Origin: Halopolyspora algeriensis
GTDB taxonomy: Bacteria > Actinomycetota > Actinomycetes > Mycobacteriales > Pseudonocardiaceae
Length of the DNA stretch: 64,000 bases
Reading direction: 5' to 3'
Assembly: GCF_003337235.1 (NCBI RefSeq)
Contig: NZ_QPJC01000005.1
Span: 62,001 to 126,000 of the forward strand
Shown here one piece after another: positions 36,801-45,706 of this stretch (position 1 is the stretch's first letter; each line of letters starts with the position of its first letter). Both the position numbers and the translations under genes were made by a program. The notes under the pieces are model-generated. The model saw only the letters and a list, made by a program, of their open reading frames with translations. It searched no databases and was not told where the DNA came from.

Positions 36801-37253
36801 ATGCGGCAAGGTGAGTTCGTCGAGGAGTTCGAGTTACCCGACCAGCACGGCACGACACGGACGCTGTCGGCATTGCTGGCCACGGGTCCGGTGGTGCTGT
36901 TCTTCTACCCGGCCGCCATGACCGCCGGGTGCACCGCCGAGAGCTGCCACTTTCGCGACCTGTCCGTCGAGTTCGCCGCCCTGGCGGCTCAGCCGGTGGG
37001 CATCAGTACCGATCCGGTCGGCAAGCAGCAGGAATTCTCCGAGAAGAACGCACTGGGGTTTCCCCTGCTGTCCGACACCGCGGGTGCGGTTGCCGAGCGT
37101 TTCGGAGTGAAGCGCCGGTTCGGGCCCATCCCCGTCAAACGCCACACCTTCGTCATCGACCGTGATCGCCAGGTGCTGGGCACCATCCGCAACGAGCTGC
37201 GCATGGCGGTCCACGCCGACCAGGCGCTGAAGGTACTGCGCGGAGGCAGCTGA
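36801..37253 (+). CDS. peroxiredoxin of the Bcp/PrxQ type
   Basis: A 150-residue thioredoxin-fold peroxidase reducing hydrogen peroxide and organic hydroperoxides. The peroxidatic and resolving cysteines are C44 and C49 in AGCTAESCHFRD, the C-x4-C arrangement of BCP-alpha/PrxQ. Pro and Thr of the active site lie in YPAAMTAGC. The C-terminal part has PVKRHTFVIDRD. ATG 36801 has GAGGAG upstream; an earlier in-frame ATG at 36771 is less likely. It is divergent from the PfpI gene and upstream of a Ser/Thr kinase. Confidence 0.94.
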   Translation: MRQGEFVEEFELPDQHGTTRTLSALLATGPVVLFFYPAAMTAGCTAESCHFRDLSVEFAALAAQPVGISTDPVGKQQEFSEKNALGFPLLSDTAGAVAERFGVKRRFGPIPVKRHTFVIDRDRQVLGTIRNELRMAVHADQALKVLRGGS

Positions 37254-37313
37254 TCGCCGGCCCGCGGGGATACCGGGCCGAGGCGGAGCCGGCGCTCACG
37301 AGGGGAGGGGACC

Positions 37314-38837
37314 ATGCAGCCGCTGCTGAGCGGTGAGCCGGACCGGGTCGGAGATTACCGGCTGCTCGCTCGCCTCGGCACGGGCTCGATGGGCGCGGTC
37401 TACCTCGCGCGCTCGCGTGGTGGACGCACGGTGGCGGTCAAGGTGGTCCGACCCGAACTCGCCGAGGATCCGCAGTTTCGCGAACGGTTCCGTCGCGAAA
37501 CACGGATGTCGGCGAAAGTCGGGGGGTTCTGGACCGCGGCGGTGATCGATGCCGATCCGGACGCCGAGCGGCCGTGGCTGGCCACCGAATACGTCCCCGG
37601 CCCCACACTGCACCAGGCGGTCTCCGAGCACGGCCCCCTGCCCGAACACACCGTCCACGGGCTCGCCGCCGGGCTGGCCGAGGCGCTCGAGGCCATCCAC
37701 GCGGCCGAACTGGTGCATCGCGACCTCAAACCCGGCAACGTTCTGCTGGGGCCGGACGGACCGCGCGTCATTGACTTCGGGATCTCCCGCGCGGTGACGG
37801 CCAGTGCCATGACCGCGACCGGAATGTTCTTCGGAACGCCGGGGTACTTCTCGCCCGAGCAGACCGTGGGCGGAGAAGTCGGACCTCCCAGCGACGTGTT
37901 CTCGCTGGGAGCCGTACTGGTGTTCGCCTCGACCGGGACCGGCCCGTTCGGCAACGAGCACACCGCGGCCATGCTCTACCGGGTCGTCCATGCCGAACCC
38001 GACCTGGACCGAGTACCCGCTGCGATACGGCCGCTGGCTGCTGCCTGCCTGGCCAAGGAAGTCCCACAGCGGCCCACCCCGACCGCGATCCTCGAACGCC
38101 TCGGCGGTGCGGGGCCGCGAGGCAACCAGTGGCTTCCCGCACCGATCACGACCTCGATCACCGAGCACACCGCCCGATGGGAACGGACCGTGCAGGCCGC
38201 ACCGCCCGACGTGCCGCAGGTGCCGGACCGGGCATCGAGCGGTCCCGAACCCATCGGACGGGCTCCTGCCCGGAACACCCTCCACCAGGCGTCTTCGCGG
38301 GCTCGGCCGGTGCGCAAGGACAGTCCGGGGCCGGTCTTTCGTACGGGCAGACGCGCCGCAGCGCTGGTTTCGGCCGCCTTCGTGTTGCTGCTCGCCTACG
38401 GGGCCACGCACCTCGGAGCGGCGATCGAGCCGACGGGCAACGCACAACTCGTCTTCCTGCTCGGACTCACCTGTCTGATCCTCAGTGGCGGAATCTCACT
38501 GCTGCGGCTGCTGCGGCCCCCGCTGCGACTGCAGGTCAACGGTGATGGCCTGCGGATCTCCCGGCTGGGCCTGCGTCAAGAGGTCCCGTGGGAGCACGTC
38601 AGCCGGGTCGGCATCGTCGGCCGGGGAACGAACCGGTCGGTGGCGCTCTGGATGGTCGACGGGGCGCCATCACCGAGATCCACGTGGTGGCATCGCATAC
38701 GGCGGTACCGGGGCGGTGTCAGGGTGTTCCGGATCGGTGCCACCGGTGGCTGGTACAAGAGGCATCGGGAAACCAGGCGGCTCCGCGCCGCACTGCAGCA
38801 GTACGCCCGGGGAACGTACGACGCCGGTCCGCTGTAG
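37314..38837 (+). CDS. membrane Ser/Thr protein kinase with C-terminal PH-like domain
   Basis: A 507-residue Hanks-type kinase. Residues 15-270 form the kinase: glycine loop LGTGSMGAVY, ATP lysine K43 (VAVKVV), catalytic HRDLKPGNV (D137), DFG at 154-156 and GTPGYFSPEQ. A Pro-rich linker follows, then two membrane helices (about 345-400: LVSAAFVLLLAYGATHLGAA, LVFLLGLTCLILSGG). Residues 405-490 look like a small beta-rich PH-like domain (LQVNGDGLRISRLGLRQEVPWEHVSRVGI) on the cytosolic side. Known actinobacterial kinases usually have extracellular PASTA or other sensors instead. ATG 37314 follows GGGGAGGGG. Confidence 0.92.
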   Translation: MQPLLSGEPDRVGDYRLLARLGTGSMGAVYLARSRGGRTVAVKVVRPELAEDPQFRERFRRETRMSAKVGGFWTAAVIDADPDAERPWLATEYVPGPTLHQAVSEHGPLPEHTVHGLAAGLAEALEAIHAAELVHRDLKPGNVLLGPDGPRVIDFGISRAVTASAMTATGMFFGTPGYFSPEQTVGGEVGPPSDVFSLGAVLVFASTGTGPFGNEHTAAMLYRVVHAEPDLDRVPAAIRPLAAACLAKEVPQRPTPTAILERLGGAGPRGNQWLPAPITTSITEHTARWERTVQAAPPDVPQVPDRASSGPEPIGRAPARNTLHQASSRARPVRKDSPGPVFRTGRRAAALVSAAFVLLLAYGATHLGAAIEPTGNAQLVFLLGLTCLILSGGISLLRLLRPPLRLQVNGDGLRISRLGLRQEVPWEHVSRVGIVGRGTNRSVALWMVDGAPSPRSTWWHRIRRYRGGVRVFRIGATGGWYKRHRETRRLRAALQQYARGTYDAGPL

Positions 38838-38934
38838 CCCCTTTCGTGCACACCGGCGAGTGACAACGTTCCGAGCCGGCACCGCGCGGTGTGCCATTGG
38901 CTCTCCCGGCGACAGGAACGAGCAAGAATCCAAT

Positions 38935-38976
38935 GCTTTTCTGCTCAATCGCGCAACGAAGTATCGCAGAAAGCAA
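38935..38976. promoter_or_regulatory. imperfect inverted repeat upstream of rocD
   Basis: TGCTTTTCTGC (38935-38945) and GCAGAAAGCA (38967-38976) are inverted repeats differing by one T. They lie 47-88 bp before the rocD start codon, an activator-like position. The protein that binds is unknown; an Lrp/AsnC-type regulator would fit an ornithine gene. Confidence 0.4.
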
Positions 38977-39010
38977 TGCGTTGCCAATGGAAGCCACGCC
39001 CGTGGCGACA

Positions 39011-39016
39011 TAACCT
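39011..39016 (+). promoter_or_regulatory. -10 box for a leaderless rocD transcript
   Basis: TAACCT is followed by exactly six bases and then ATG 39023, the arrangement of leaderless actinobacterial promoters (TANNNT-N6-ATG). No ribosome site precedes the gene. Confidence 0.55.
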
Positions 39017-39022
39017 GTGGGC

Positions 39023-40258
39023 ATGACTGCCGCCCCGACCGGTACGGGCTCTCCCGCCGCCACGTCCGAGTTCCTGGCTCTCGACGAGCACTACAGCGCG
39101 CACAACTATCATCCGCTGCCGGTGGTGATCAGGGAAGCATCCGGCTCGTGGGTGACCGATGTGGACGGTATTCGCTACCTCGACTTCCTGGCCGGGTACT
39201 CGGCGCTGAACTTCGGACACCGCCATCCGGACCTCGTCGCGGCGGCGATCGACCAGCTCAACCGAGTGACGCTGACCAGCCGTGCCTTCCACCACGATCA
39301 ATTCGGTTCGTTCTGCCGTGAGCTGGCCGAGCTGACCGGCACCGAGATGGTGCTGCCGATGAATTCGGGCGCCGAAGCCGTCGAGTCGGCCATCAAGGTC
39401 GCGCGGAAGTGGGCGTACCAGGTCAAGGGAGTACCGGAGGACGGCGCCGAGATCATCGTGGCCGGATCGAACTTCCACGGCCGCACCACCACCATCGTCT
39501 CGTTTTCCACCGACCAGGAGGCGCGCGCCGACTTCGGGCCGTTCACCCCCGGTTTCACGGCCGTGGCCTACGGCGACGCCTCCGCCGTCGAGGCCGCCAT
39601 CACCGGACGTACGGCGGCGGTGCTGGTCGAGCCGATCCAGGGCGAGGCGGGAGTCGTCGTTCCCCCCGACGGCTATCTGCGCGAACTGCGCAGGCTCTGC
39701 GACGACAACGGCGTGCTGCTGATCGCCGACGAGATCCAGTCCGGCCTCGGACGAACCGGCGAACTGCTGGCCACCGCGCACGACGGCGTACGCGCCGATC
39801 TGTACACCCTGGGCAAGGCCCTGGGCGGCGGCCTCCTGCCGGTCTCGGCCGTGGTCGGACGGCGCGACGTCCTCGGGGTGCTGCGGCCCGGCGAGCACGG
39901 CTCCACTTTCGGCGGCAACCCGCTGGCCTGCGCGGTCGGCCGGGCGGTCGTACGGCTGCTGGCCACCGGAGAATTCCAGCGCCGGTCCCGGGAGCTCGGC
40001 GCTCACCTGCACGCGCGGCTGGGCGAACTCGTCGGCGCAGGAGTGTCCGAAGTTCGAGGCCGCGGCCTGTGGGCCGGAGTGGACATCGCCGAGGGCGGCC
40101 CCACGGGTCGTGCGGCCAGCCTGGCGCTGGCCGAGCGTGGTGTGCTGTGCAAGCAGACCCAGGACAGCACGCTGCGCATCGCACCCCCGTTGGTGATCAG
40201 CACCGAGGAGCTCGACACCGGGATCGACGCGCTCGCAGAGGTCCTCCGGCTCGGATAG
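39023..40258 (+). CDS. rocD: ornithine-oxo-acid transaminase
   Basis: A 411-residue class III PLP aminotransferase of the ornithine delta-aminotransferase type, forming glutamate semialdehyde from ornithine. Seen are HNYHPLPVVI near the start, FLAGYSALNFGHRHPDLVAA, the cofactor region NSGAEAVESAIKVARKWAY, EPIQGEAGVVVPPDGYL, ADEIQSGLGRTG and the PLP lysine in YTLGKALGGGLLPVSA. The product feeds the same P5C pool used by PruA at 12.5 kb. ATG 39023 is preferred over GTG 39017 because a -10 box lies six bases upstream of it. It is a single gene. Confidence 0.94.
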   Translation: MTAAPTGTGSPAATSEFLALDEHYSAHNYHPLPVVIREASGSWVTDVDGIRYLDFLAGYSALNFGHRHPDLVAAAIDQLNRVTLTSRAFHHDQFGSFCRELAELTGTEMVLPMNSGAEAVESAIKVARKWAYQVKGVPEDGAEIIVAGSNFHGRTTTIVSFSTDQEARADFGPFTPGFTAVAYGDASAVEAAITGRTAAVLVEPIQGEAGVVVPPDGYLRELRRLCDDNGVLLIADEIQSGLGRTGELLATAHDGVRADLYTLGKALGGGLLPVSAVVGRRDVLGVLRPGEHGSTFGGNPLACAVGRAVVRLLATGEFQRRSRELGAHLHARLGELVGAGVSEVRGRGLWAGVDIAEGGPTGRAASLALAERGVLCKQTQDSTLRIAPPLVISTEELDTGIDALAEVLRLG

Positions 40259-40351
40259 CTACGTCCACCGACGTACTCACAAGTACGACGCCGCACGGAC
40301 GACGCGATGCCGGCTACAGGCCATGGTGGTCCCGCGTGGAAGGAGACCACC

Positions 40352-40909
40352 ATGACCTCGTACGCGACTCTCGCCCCCGCCGGACATCGGTGGCGGCTGG
40401 GCAGACGCACCCGCAAGACGGTGTTGGTGTTCCACATCGCGTCGGCAGGTGCCTGGCTCGGCATCGACGTGGTGATGGGGGTGCTGGTCGTCACCGCACT
40501 GTCGACCTCCTCGGAACGCACCAGGGCCGTGACCTACCTGGGTCTGGAGATGTTCGCTGTCTGGCCCTTGCTCACCGCCGGCCTGCTCTGTCTGGCCACA
40601 GGCGTGCTGCTCGGGCTCGGCAGCAAGTACGGCCTGGTGCGCTACTGGTGGGTGGCGACCAAACTGGTACTCAACGTCGTGCTGGCCACGCTGGTGCTAC
40701 TGGCCCTGCGCCCCGGCATTGTCGACGCCGCCGACAGCGGCCGCGCCCTGCTCGCCGGGGCGTCCCCGCCACTCGCGGTAGGCGACCTCGTCTTCCCCCC
40801 GGTCGTGTCCATCAGTGCCCTGCTGTTCGCGATGGCGCTCTCGGTGTTCAAGCCGTGGGGCCGCATCGGCAACCGACGTGGCCGGAAACGAGAAGGGCGC
40901 AACGGTTGA
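40352..40909 (+). CDS. DUF2269-like integral membrane protein
   Basis: A 185-residue membrane protein with four hydrophobic helices (VLVFHIASAGAWLGIDVVMG, MFAVWPLLTAGLLCLATGVL, WWVATKLVLNVVLATLVLLA and SISALLFAMALSVF). The first helix motif FHIASAGAWLG fits DUF2269-type predicted membrane proteins of unknown function. The C-terminus is short and basic. ATG 40352 has AAGGAG upstream. It precedes a two-component system by 103 bp on the same strand and may be a membrane partner or target of that system. Confidence 0.85.
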   Translation: MTSYATLAPAGHRWRLGRRTRKTVLVFHIASAGAWLGIDVVMGVLVVTALSTSSERTRAVTYLGLEMFAVWPLLTAGLLCLATGVLLGLGSKYGLVRYWWVATKLVLNVVLATLVLLALRPGIVDAADSGRALLAGASPPLAVGDLVFPPVVSISALLFAMALSVFKPWGRIGNRRGRKREGRNG

Positions 40910-41012
40910 GACACGGCATCGGCAAGCGGTGCGGCAAGCCTCGTCACTCTCGTGGTATTCACACTGCTCGACGGCAGGCGACCTGCCGCCGGGACATCGA
41001 CCGAGGAGAACG

Positions 41013-42131
41013 GTGCCACGGATGCAGCCCAAGCGAGCGCTCGTCGGCGACACGCTGTTGGCGCTCGGGCTCGCGATTTTCGGGGGCGTCGCGACCGCGA
41101 ACATCGATACCGTGGTCGCCCCCGACCGGGAACTGGACGCCTACGGCATCGCCCTGGTGACCGCCGCCGCCCTCGTACTCGTGCTACGACGGCGTCGGCC
41201 GCTGGCCACGCTGGCGGGAACCACCGCCTGCACCGCGACGTACCTTCTGCTCGGCTACCCCTATGGGCCCATCCTGGTCTCGTTGCTGATCGCGGTCTAC
41301 ACAGCAGCCCGCTACCTGCCACTGCACACGTCACTGCCTGCCTGCGTGGCGGCGATACCGGCGCTGCTCGCACACCTGTTCACCAACAGTGCGGCGTTGC
41401 CCGGATTCCTCGGCGTGGTGCCGGGCTCGGCCTGGGTGGTTGTGCCGTTGGCAGTCGGCATCACGGTCCGACAAGCTCGGCTCACCGCCGAGCAGGCCCG
41501 CGCCGAGCTGATCCGCGAGCGGGTGGCCGACGAGCGGCTGCGGGTCGCGCAGGAAGTGCACGACGTGGTGGGGCACGGTCTGGCGGCGATCAAGATGCAG
41601 GCCGATGTCGCGCTGCACGTGCTGGACAAGAAACCGGAACAGGCCGCCACAGCTCTGGAGTCGATCAGCAGTACCAGCGGGCAAGCGCTCGACGAGCTGC
41701 GTGCGACCCTGGCTCTGATACGCAGGGAGGAGGACGACCGTGCCCCGGGACCCGGTTTGGACCGGTTGGAGGACCTGCGGCGGCGAATGAGTGACGCCGG
41801 CATCACCATCGAGGTCACCACTACCGGCACTCCCGCACCCCTCCCGCAATCGGTCGATCTGGTGGCCTACCGAGTGCTGCAGGAGGCGCTGACGAACGTG
41901 TTGCGACACAGCCCGAGCAGGGTTGCCGACGTGCGGGTGGGTTACGAGACTGACGCCGTGTCGCTGACCGTGGCCAGCAGTGGGATGACCCGTACCGACT
42001 CCTCCGGCGGACTCGGCATCCCCGGCATGCGCAAGCGGGTCGAGTCACTCGGCGGCACGTTCTTCGCCGGTCCGAAGCCGCAGGACCGGTTCGAGGTACA
42101 TGCGCGAATGCCGATCGGGGCCGATCCATGA
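41013..42131 (+). CDS. membrane sensor histidine kinase (HisKA_3 type)
   Basis: A 372-residue NarL-type sensor. Residues 5-150 hold four to five membrane helices. The phosphoacceptor helix is RVAQEVHDVVGHGLAAIKMQ and the ATPase part carries YRVLQEALTNVLRHSP and GGLGIPGMRKRVESLGG. It overlaps the response regulator by ATGA, so both are coupled. GTG 41013 has GAGGAG four bases upstream; ATG 41022 is an alternative. Large external sensor loops are absent. The signal is unknown. Confidence 0.92.
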   Translation: MPRMQPKRALVGDTLLALGLAIFGGVATANIDTVVAPDRELDAYGIALVTAAALVLVLRRRRPLATLAGTTACTATYLLLGYPYGPILVSLLIAVYTAARYLPLHTSLPACVAAIPALLAHLFTNSAALPGFLGVVPGSAWVVVPLAVGITVRQARLTAEQARAELIRERVADERLRVAQEVHDVVGHGLAAIKMQADVALHVLDKKPEQAATALESISSTSGQALDELRATLALIRREEDDRAPGPGLDRLEDLRRRMSDAGITIEVTTTGTPAPLPQSVDLVAYRVLQEALTNVLRHSPSRVADVRVGYETDAVSLTVASSGMTRTDSSGGLGIPGMRKRVESLGGTFFAGPKPQDRFEVHARMPIGADP

Positions 42132-42781
42132 CCAGCGTGCTGGTAGCCGACGACCAGGAACTCGTGCGTCTGGGCTTGCGCACGCTGATCGACAACGAGG
42201 ACGACATGCCCGTGGTCGGCGAGGCCTCCGACGGGCTCACGGCGGTGGCCGTGGCGCAGCGGACACGCCCCGACGTCGTGCTGATGGACATCCGGATGCC
42301 CGGTATCGACGGCCTGGAGGCGACCCGACGGATCACCGCAGACCCGGACCTCTCCCACACCCGAGTCATCGTGCTCACCACGTTCGAGGTGGACGAGTAC
42401 GTCTTCGACGCCCTGCGGTACGGCGCCTCGGGTTTCCTGCTCAAGGACACCAGTCCCGCCGAGCTGCTCCAGGCGATCCGGCTGGTCGCCGGCGGCGAAG
42501 CACTGCTGTCCCCGTCGGTCACCCGCACGCTGATCTCCGAGTTCGTGCACCAGCCGCCCCGACCGCACAAGCCGCATCCGGATCTGAAATCGCTCACCGA
42601 GCGAGAACACGAGGTCCTCGTCCTGGTCGGCGAGGGACTCAACAACGACGAGATCGCCGAGCGGCTCTCCATGAGCCCGGCAACCGCCCGTACGCACGTC
42701 AGCCGAGTGATGATCAAACTCGACGCGCGTGACCGTGCCCAGCTGGTGGTATTCGCCTACCGCTCCGGACTGGTCCACTGA
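42128..42781 (+). CDS. NarL/LuxR-family response regulator
   Basis: A 217-residue response regulator with receiver features VLVADDQELVR, the phospho-Asp in VVLMDIRMPGIDG and Lys in GFLLKDTSPAEL, followed by a LuxR helix-turn-helix (SLTEREHEVLVLVGEGLNND, SMSPATARTHVSRVMIKL). Its ATG overlaps the kinase stop (ATGA), a tight two-gene unit. The DUF2269-like gene upstream is a possible target or cofactor, by position only. Confidence 0.94.
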   Translation: MTSVLVADDQELVRLGLRTLIDNEDDMPVVGEASDGLTAVAVAQRTRPDVVLMDIRMPGIDGLEATRRITADPDLSHTRVIVLTTFEVDEYVFDALRYGASGFLLKDTSPAELLQAIRLVAGGEALLSPSVTRTLISEFVHQPPRPHKPHPDLKSLTEREHEVLVLVGEGLNNDEIAERLSMSPATARTHVSRVMIKLDARDRAQLVVFAYRSGLVH

Positions 42782-42872
42782 CCGGGCCGGCCAGGGACGC
42801 ATGACCGGCAGCAAGGGAGCCGCGCGGACACCCCGGCAACCACCTGTCCAGGGCTTGCAGAGCAGAAAGCCA

Positions 42873-43913
42873 CTAGGACTTGGCGAGGTCGCGGGACAGC
42901 GCCGTGAGCCGGCTGATCGCACGCAGGTACTTCTTGCGGTATCCCCCGCTCAGCATCTCTTCGGTGAACAGCGACGACAGCGCCCCGCCGGAGACGCGAA
43001 CCGGTACCGCACGGTCGTAGAGCCGGTCGGCCAGCGCCACCAGCCGTAGTGCGACGTCCTGGTCGGGTGCCGCGTGCACCCCGCGCAGGTACACCGCACT
43101 CACCCCTTCGACGAGCCGCCCGTATTTCGACGCGTGCAATCCGGCGAGATGTCCGCAGAGGTCGTCGAAGTCGTCGAGCGTGGCCCCCTCGGTCGCCGCG
43201 GCCGCCTCAGCCAGCTCCTCGTCGTCCATCGGCTCCGGCGCTTCCGGCAGGCCACGGTGCCGGTAATCCGGGCCGTCGATCCGCACGACATCGAAGCGCT
43301 CCGACATCGCGTGGATCTCGCGCAGGAAGTCCACTGCGGCGAACCGCCCCTCCCCGAGTTTCTCCGGCAGGGTGTTGGAGGTCGCGGCCACGTACACACC
43401 GGCATCGGTCAGTTTCGACAGCAACCGGGTGACCAACATCGTGTCACCCGGATCATCGAGTTCGAACTCGTCGATCGCCAGCAGCCGGTGCTGCGACAGT
43501 CGGCGGACGGTCTCGGTGAACCCCAGCACACCGACCAGGTTCGTCACCTCGACAAAGGTCCCGTAGGACTTCGGGCCGGGCACGGCATGCCATGTCGAGG
43601 CCAGCAGATGGGTCTTGCCGACGCCGAAACCACCGTCGAGGTACACCCCCTGCTTGCCGCCGTCCGGCCGCCTCGCCTTCCTGCCACCGAACAGCGAGCG
43701 CAGCACCGACCTTCGCTCGTCTCCGCCCGCCGCGGTCACCCTCTCGGCGAACTCGCGGCACGCGGCCACGGCAGCAGCCTGGCTGGGCTCCTCGGGATTG
43801 GGGATGTAGGTGTCGAAGCGGACCTCGTCGAATCGCGGCGGCGGGGTCATCGCGTCGACCAGCTCGTCCGCACTGATGTCGGGGCGGCGATCGGTCAGGC
43901 GCGGGGTCGTCAT
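42873..43913 (-). CDS. zapE: ZapE/AFG1-family ATPase
   Basis: A 346-residue AFG1-like ATPase. Walker A is GGFGVGKTHLL, Walker B is LLAIDEFELDDPGDTMLV, and the family tracts PKSYGTFVEVTNLVG and VYVAATSNTLPEKLGEG are present. E. coli ZapE modulates the Z-ring; the mycobacterial counterpart is Rv2670c, also next to the RibD-like gene as here. TAGAGT (minus strand, 43920-43925) is six bases before ATG 43913, so the transcript may be leaderless. It is divergent from the RibD-like gene across only 34 bp. Confidence 0.94.
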   Translation of the reverse strand: MTTPRLTDRRPDISADELVDAMTPPPRFDEVRFDTYIPNPEEPSQAAAVAACREFAERVTAAGGDERRSVLRSLFGGRKARRPDGGKQGVYLDGGFGVGKTHLLASTWHAVPGPKSYGTFVEVTNLVGVLGFTETVRRLSQHRLLAIDEFELDDPGDTMLVTRLLSKLTDAGVYVAATSNTLPEKLGEGRFAAVDFLREIHAMSERFDVVRIDGPDYRHRGLPEAPEPMDDEELAEAAAATEGATLDDFDDLCGHLAGLHASKYGRLVEGVSAVYLRGVHAAPDQDVALRLVALADRLYDRAVPVRVSGGALSSLFTEEMLSGGYRKKYLRAISRLTALSRDLAKS

Positions 43914-43919
43914 ACCTGC

Positions 43920-43925
43920 ACTCTA
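43920..43925 (-). promoter_or_regulatory. -10 box for a leaderless zapE transcript
   Basis: On the minus strand TAGAGT is followed by six bases and then the zapE ATG. The 34-bp divergent spacer also contains ACCATC/GATGGT (43926-43931, 43939-43944), a 6-bp inverted repeat. Confidence 0.55.
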
Positions 43926-43947
43926 ACCATCGTGATGAGATGGTCGG

Positions 43948-44697
43948 GTGGACAGGCTCTGGCCAGTGGACGACGCGCAGCAGGTGGACAGCGACCTGGA
44001 GGCGTTCTACGCCTATCCGGAAGCGCTGCAACGACCATGGGTACGGGTGAACTTCGTCTCCAGCCTCGACGGGGCGGTGACGGTACGCGGCAGCTCGCGA
44101 GGCCTGTCGAGTCCCGGAGACCAACGTGTTCTCGCATTGATCCGTGATCTGTCGGACGTGGTCCTCGTCGGCGCGGGAACCGCCATCATCGAAAGCTACG
44201 GGGGGATCAAGCGCAAGGAGAGCCGCACCGAGCGCAGAAGGCGACTGGGACTGTCCGACGTCCCTCCCATCGCCCTGGTCAGCAATCACTGCTCGTTGCC
44301 GCCCGACTCACCGCTGCTGACCGGCAGCGTGGTTTCCCCGATCGTGCTCACCTGTGCGGCCGCGCCCGCGGACCGCCGAGCCGCCCTGGTCGACGCCGGC
44401 GCCGATCTCGTCATCGCCGGCGACGACAAGGTCGATCTGCACGAGGTACTGGCCGCGCTCGAGGCGCGCGGACTGCGCCGCATCGGCTGCGAGGGCGGGC
44501 CGACCCTGTTCGGTGATCTCGTCGCCGAGGACCTGGTCGACGAGCTGTGCCTGACCGTTTCCCCGCTGCTGACCAGCGGCAGTGCCGGCAGGATCGCCAC
44601 GGGTACCCCCGCCGAACAGCCGCGTGGGATGCGGCTGTTGTCGGCGTTGCACACCGACGAATCGCTGCTGCTGCGTTACGGGAGAGCGGCGCGGTAA
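43948..44697 (+). CDS. RibD C-terminal-like pyrimidine/dihydrofolate reductase
   Basis: A 249-residue reductase of the RibD C-terminal (DHFR-like) fold, orthologous by position and features to M. tuberculosis Rv2671. It has RVNFVSSLDGAVTVRG, the NADPH-binding LSDVVLVGAGTAI and CEGGPTLFGDLVAEDLVDEL. It lacks a deaminase domain, so it is not a full riboflavin enzyme; Rv2671 can act as an alternative dihydrofolate reductase. GTG 43948 is the only start before the conserved region; no ribosome site is evident. Its divergent neighbour is zapE, as in mycobacteria. Confidence 0.88.
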   Translation: MDRLWPVDDAQQVDSDLEAFYAYPEALQRPWVRVNFVSSLDGAVTVRGSSRGLSSPGDQRVLALIRDLSDVVLVGAGTAIIESYGGIKRKESRTERRRRLGLSDVPPIALVSNHCSLPPDSPLLTGSVVSPIVLTCAAAPADRRAALVDAGADLVIAGDDKVDLHEVLAALEARGLRRIGCEGGPTLFGDLVAEDLVDELCLTVSPLLTSGSAGRIATGTPAEQPRGMRLLSALHTDESLLLRYGRAAR

Positions 44698-44764
44698 CCG
44701 AAGGCGCGAACACTCTCGATGCCCACCGTCCGGCAACGCTGCGGCACGGTCGGCCGGGTGGCGA

Positions 44765-45706
44765 TCAGTCCGCGCAGGCCTCCCGTGCACCGGCGCCGCC
44801 CTTCGGTTGAGAGCCGCTGCCGCGGGTCGCACCGACCGAGGCGAGGACCACGCACCCGATCGCCAACCACTGCACCGACCCGAGCGCCTCCCCGAGCACG
44901 ACCAGGCCGGCCAACGCCGCCACCGCCGGCTCCAGACTCATCAGGACCCCGAACACCCGCGGTGGGATACGCCGCAGCGCTTCCAGTTCCAGCGAGTACG
45001 GCAGCACCGAGGACATCAGTGCCACCAGCAAACCCACCGCGAGGGCGGTGGGTTGGAGCAGGGCCTCGCCGGAGCCGACGATTCCGAAGGGTGTCGCCAC
45101 CAGCGCACCGACGACCATTCCCAGGGCCAGTCCCGAGCCGCCCTTGGTGTGGTCGCCCAGCTTCGCTCCCATCAGGATGTATCCGGCCCAGAAGGCGCCC
45201 GCCAGCAGTGCGAACGACACTCCGACGGGGTCCAGACCACCTTCGATCCGGGACAGCAGCAACACTCCCACCGCGGCGAGTCCCGCCCACAGAACGTCCA
45301 GCTTGCGGCGTGAGCCGAACACCGCCACCGACAGCGGCCCGAGAAACTCGATGGTCACCGCAACACCCAGCGGTATCCGCGCGAAAGCCTGATAGATGCT
45401 CATGTTCATCGCGGCCAGCACGGCCCCGTAGCCGACGATCACCAGCAGCGTCCTGCGATCCATCCGCAGCGACGGGCGCACGAGGATCAGCAGCACCAGT
45501 GCGGCGAAGCCCAACCGCAGAGCACTCACACCGGTGGCCCCGGCCATGGCGAACAACTGCTTCGCGAAAGCCGCCCCCACCTGCAGGCTGATCATGCTGG
45601 TCACCACGAGCACGGGAGGCGGCACCGCACCGACAGAGCGCGCGGCACGGTTGCCTCTTCCTCCGAGTAGGCGCCGACTCGATGAAGCCTCACCCATGCT
45701 CGTCAC
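44765..45706 (-). CDS. EamA/RhtA-type drug-metabolite transporter
   Basis: A 313-residue transporter with ten hydrophobic helices in two EamA halves. Landmarks are SMISLQVGAAFAKQLFAMAG in helix 1, NMSIYQAFARIPLGVAVTIE, FLGPLSVAVFGSR, and in the second half SSVLPYSLELEALRRIPPRV with MSLEPAVAALAGLVVLGEAL. This is the pattern of RhtA, the threonine/homoserine exporter, so amino-acid export is likely. GTG 45706 has GAGG five bases upstream; ATG 45697 is an alternative. It converges with the RibD-like gene. Confidence 0.9.
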   Translation of the reverse strand: MTSMGEASSSRRLLGGRGNRAARSVGAVPPPVLVVTSMISLQVGAAFAKQLFAMAGATGVSALRLGFAALVLLILVRPSLRMDRRTLLVIVGYGAVLAAMNMSIYQAFARIPLGVAVTIEFLGPLSVAVFGSRRKLDVLWAGLAAVGVLLLSRIEGGLDPVGVSFALLAGAFWAGYILMGAKLGDHTKGGSGLALGMVVGALVATPFGIVGSGEALLQPTALAVGLLVALMSSVLPYSLELEALRRIPPRVFGVLMSLEPAVAALAGLVVLGEALGSVQWLAIGCVVLASVGATRGSGSQPKGGAGAREACAD

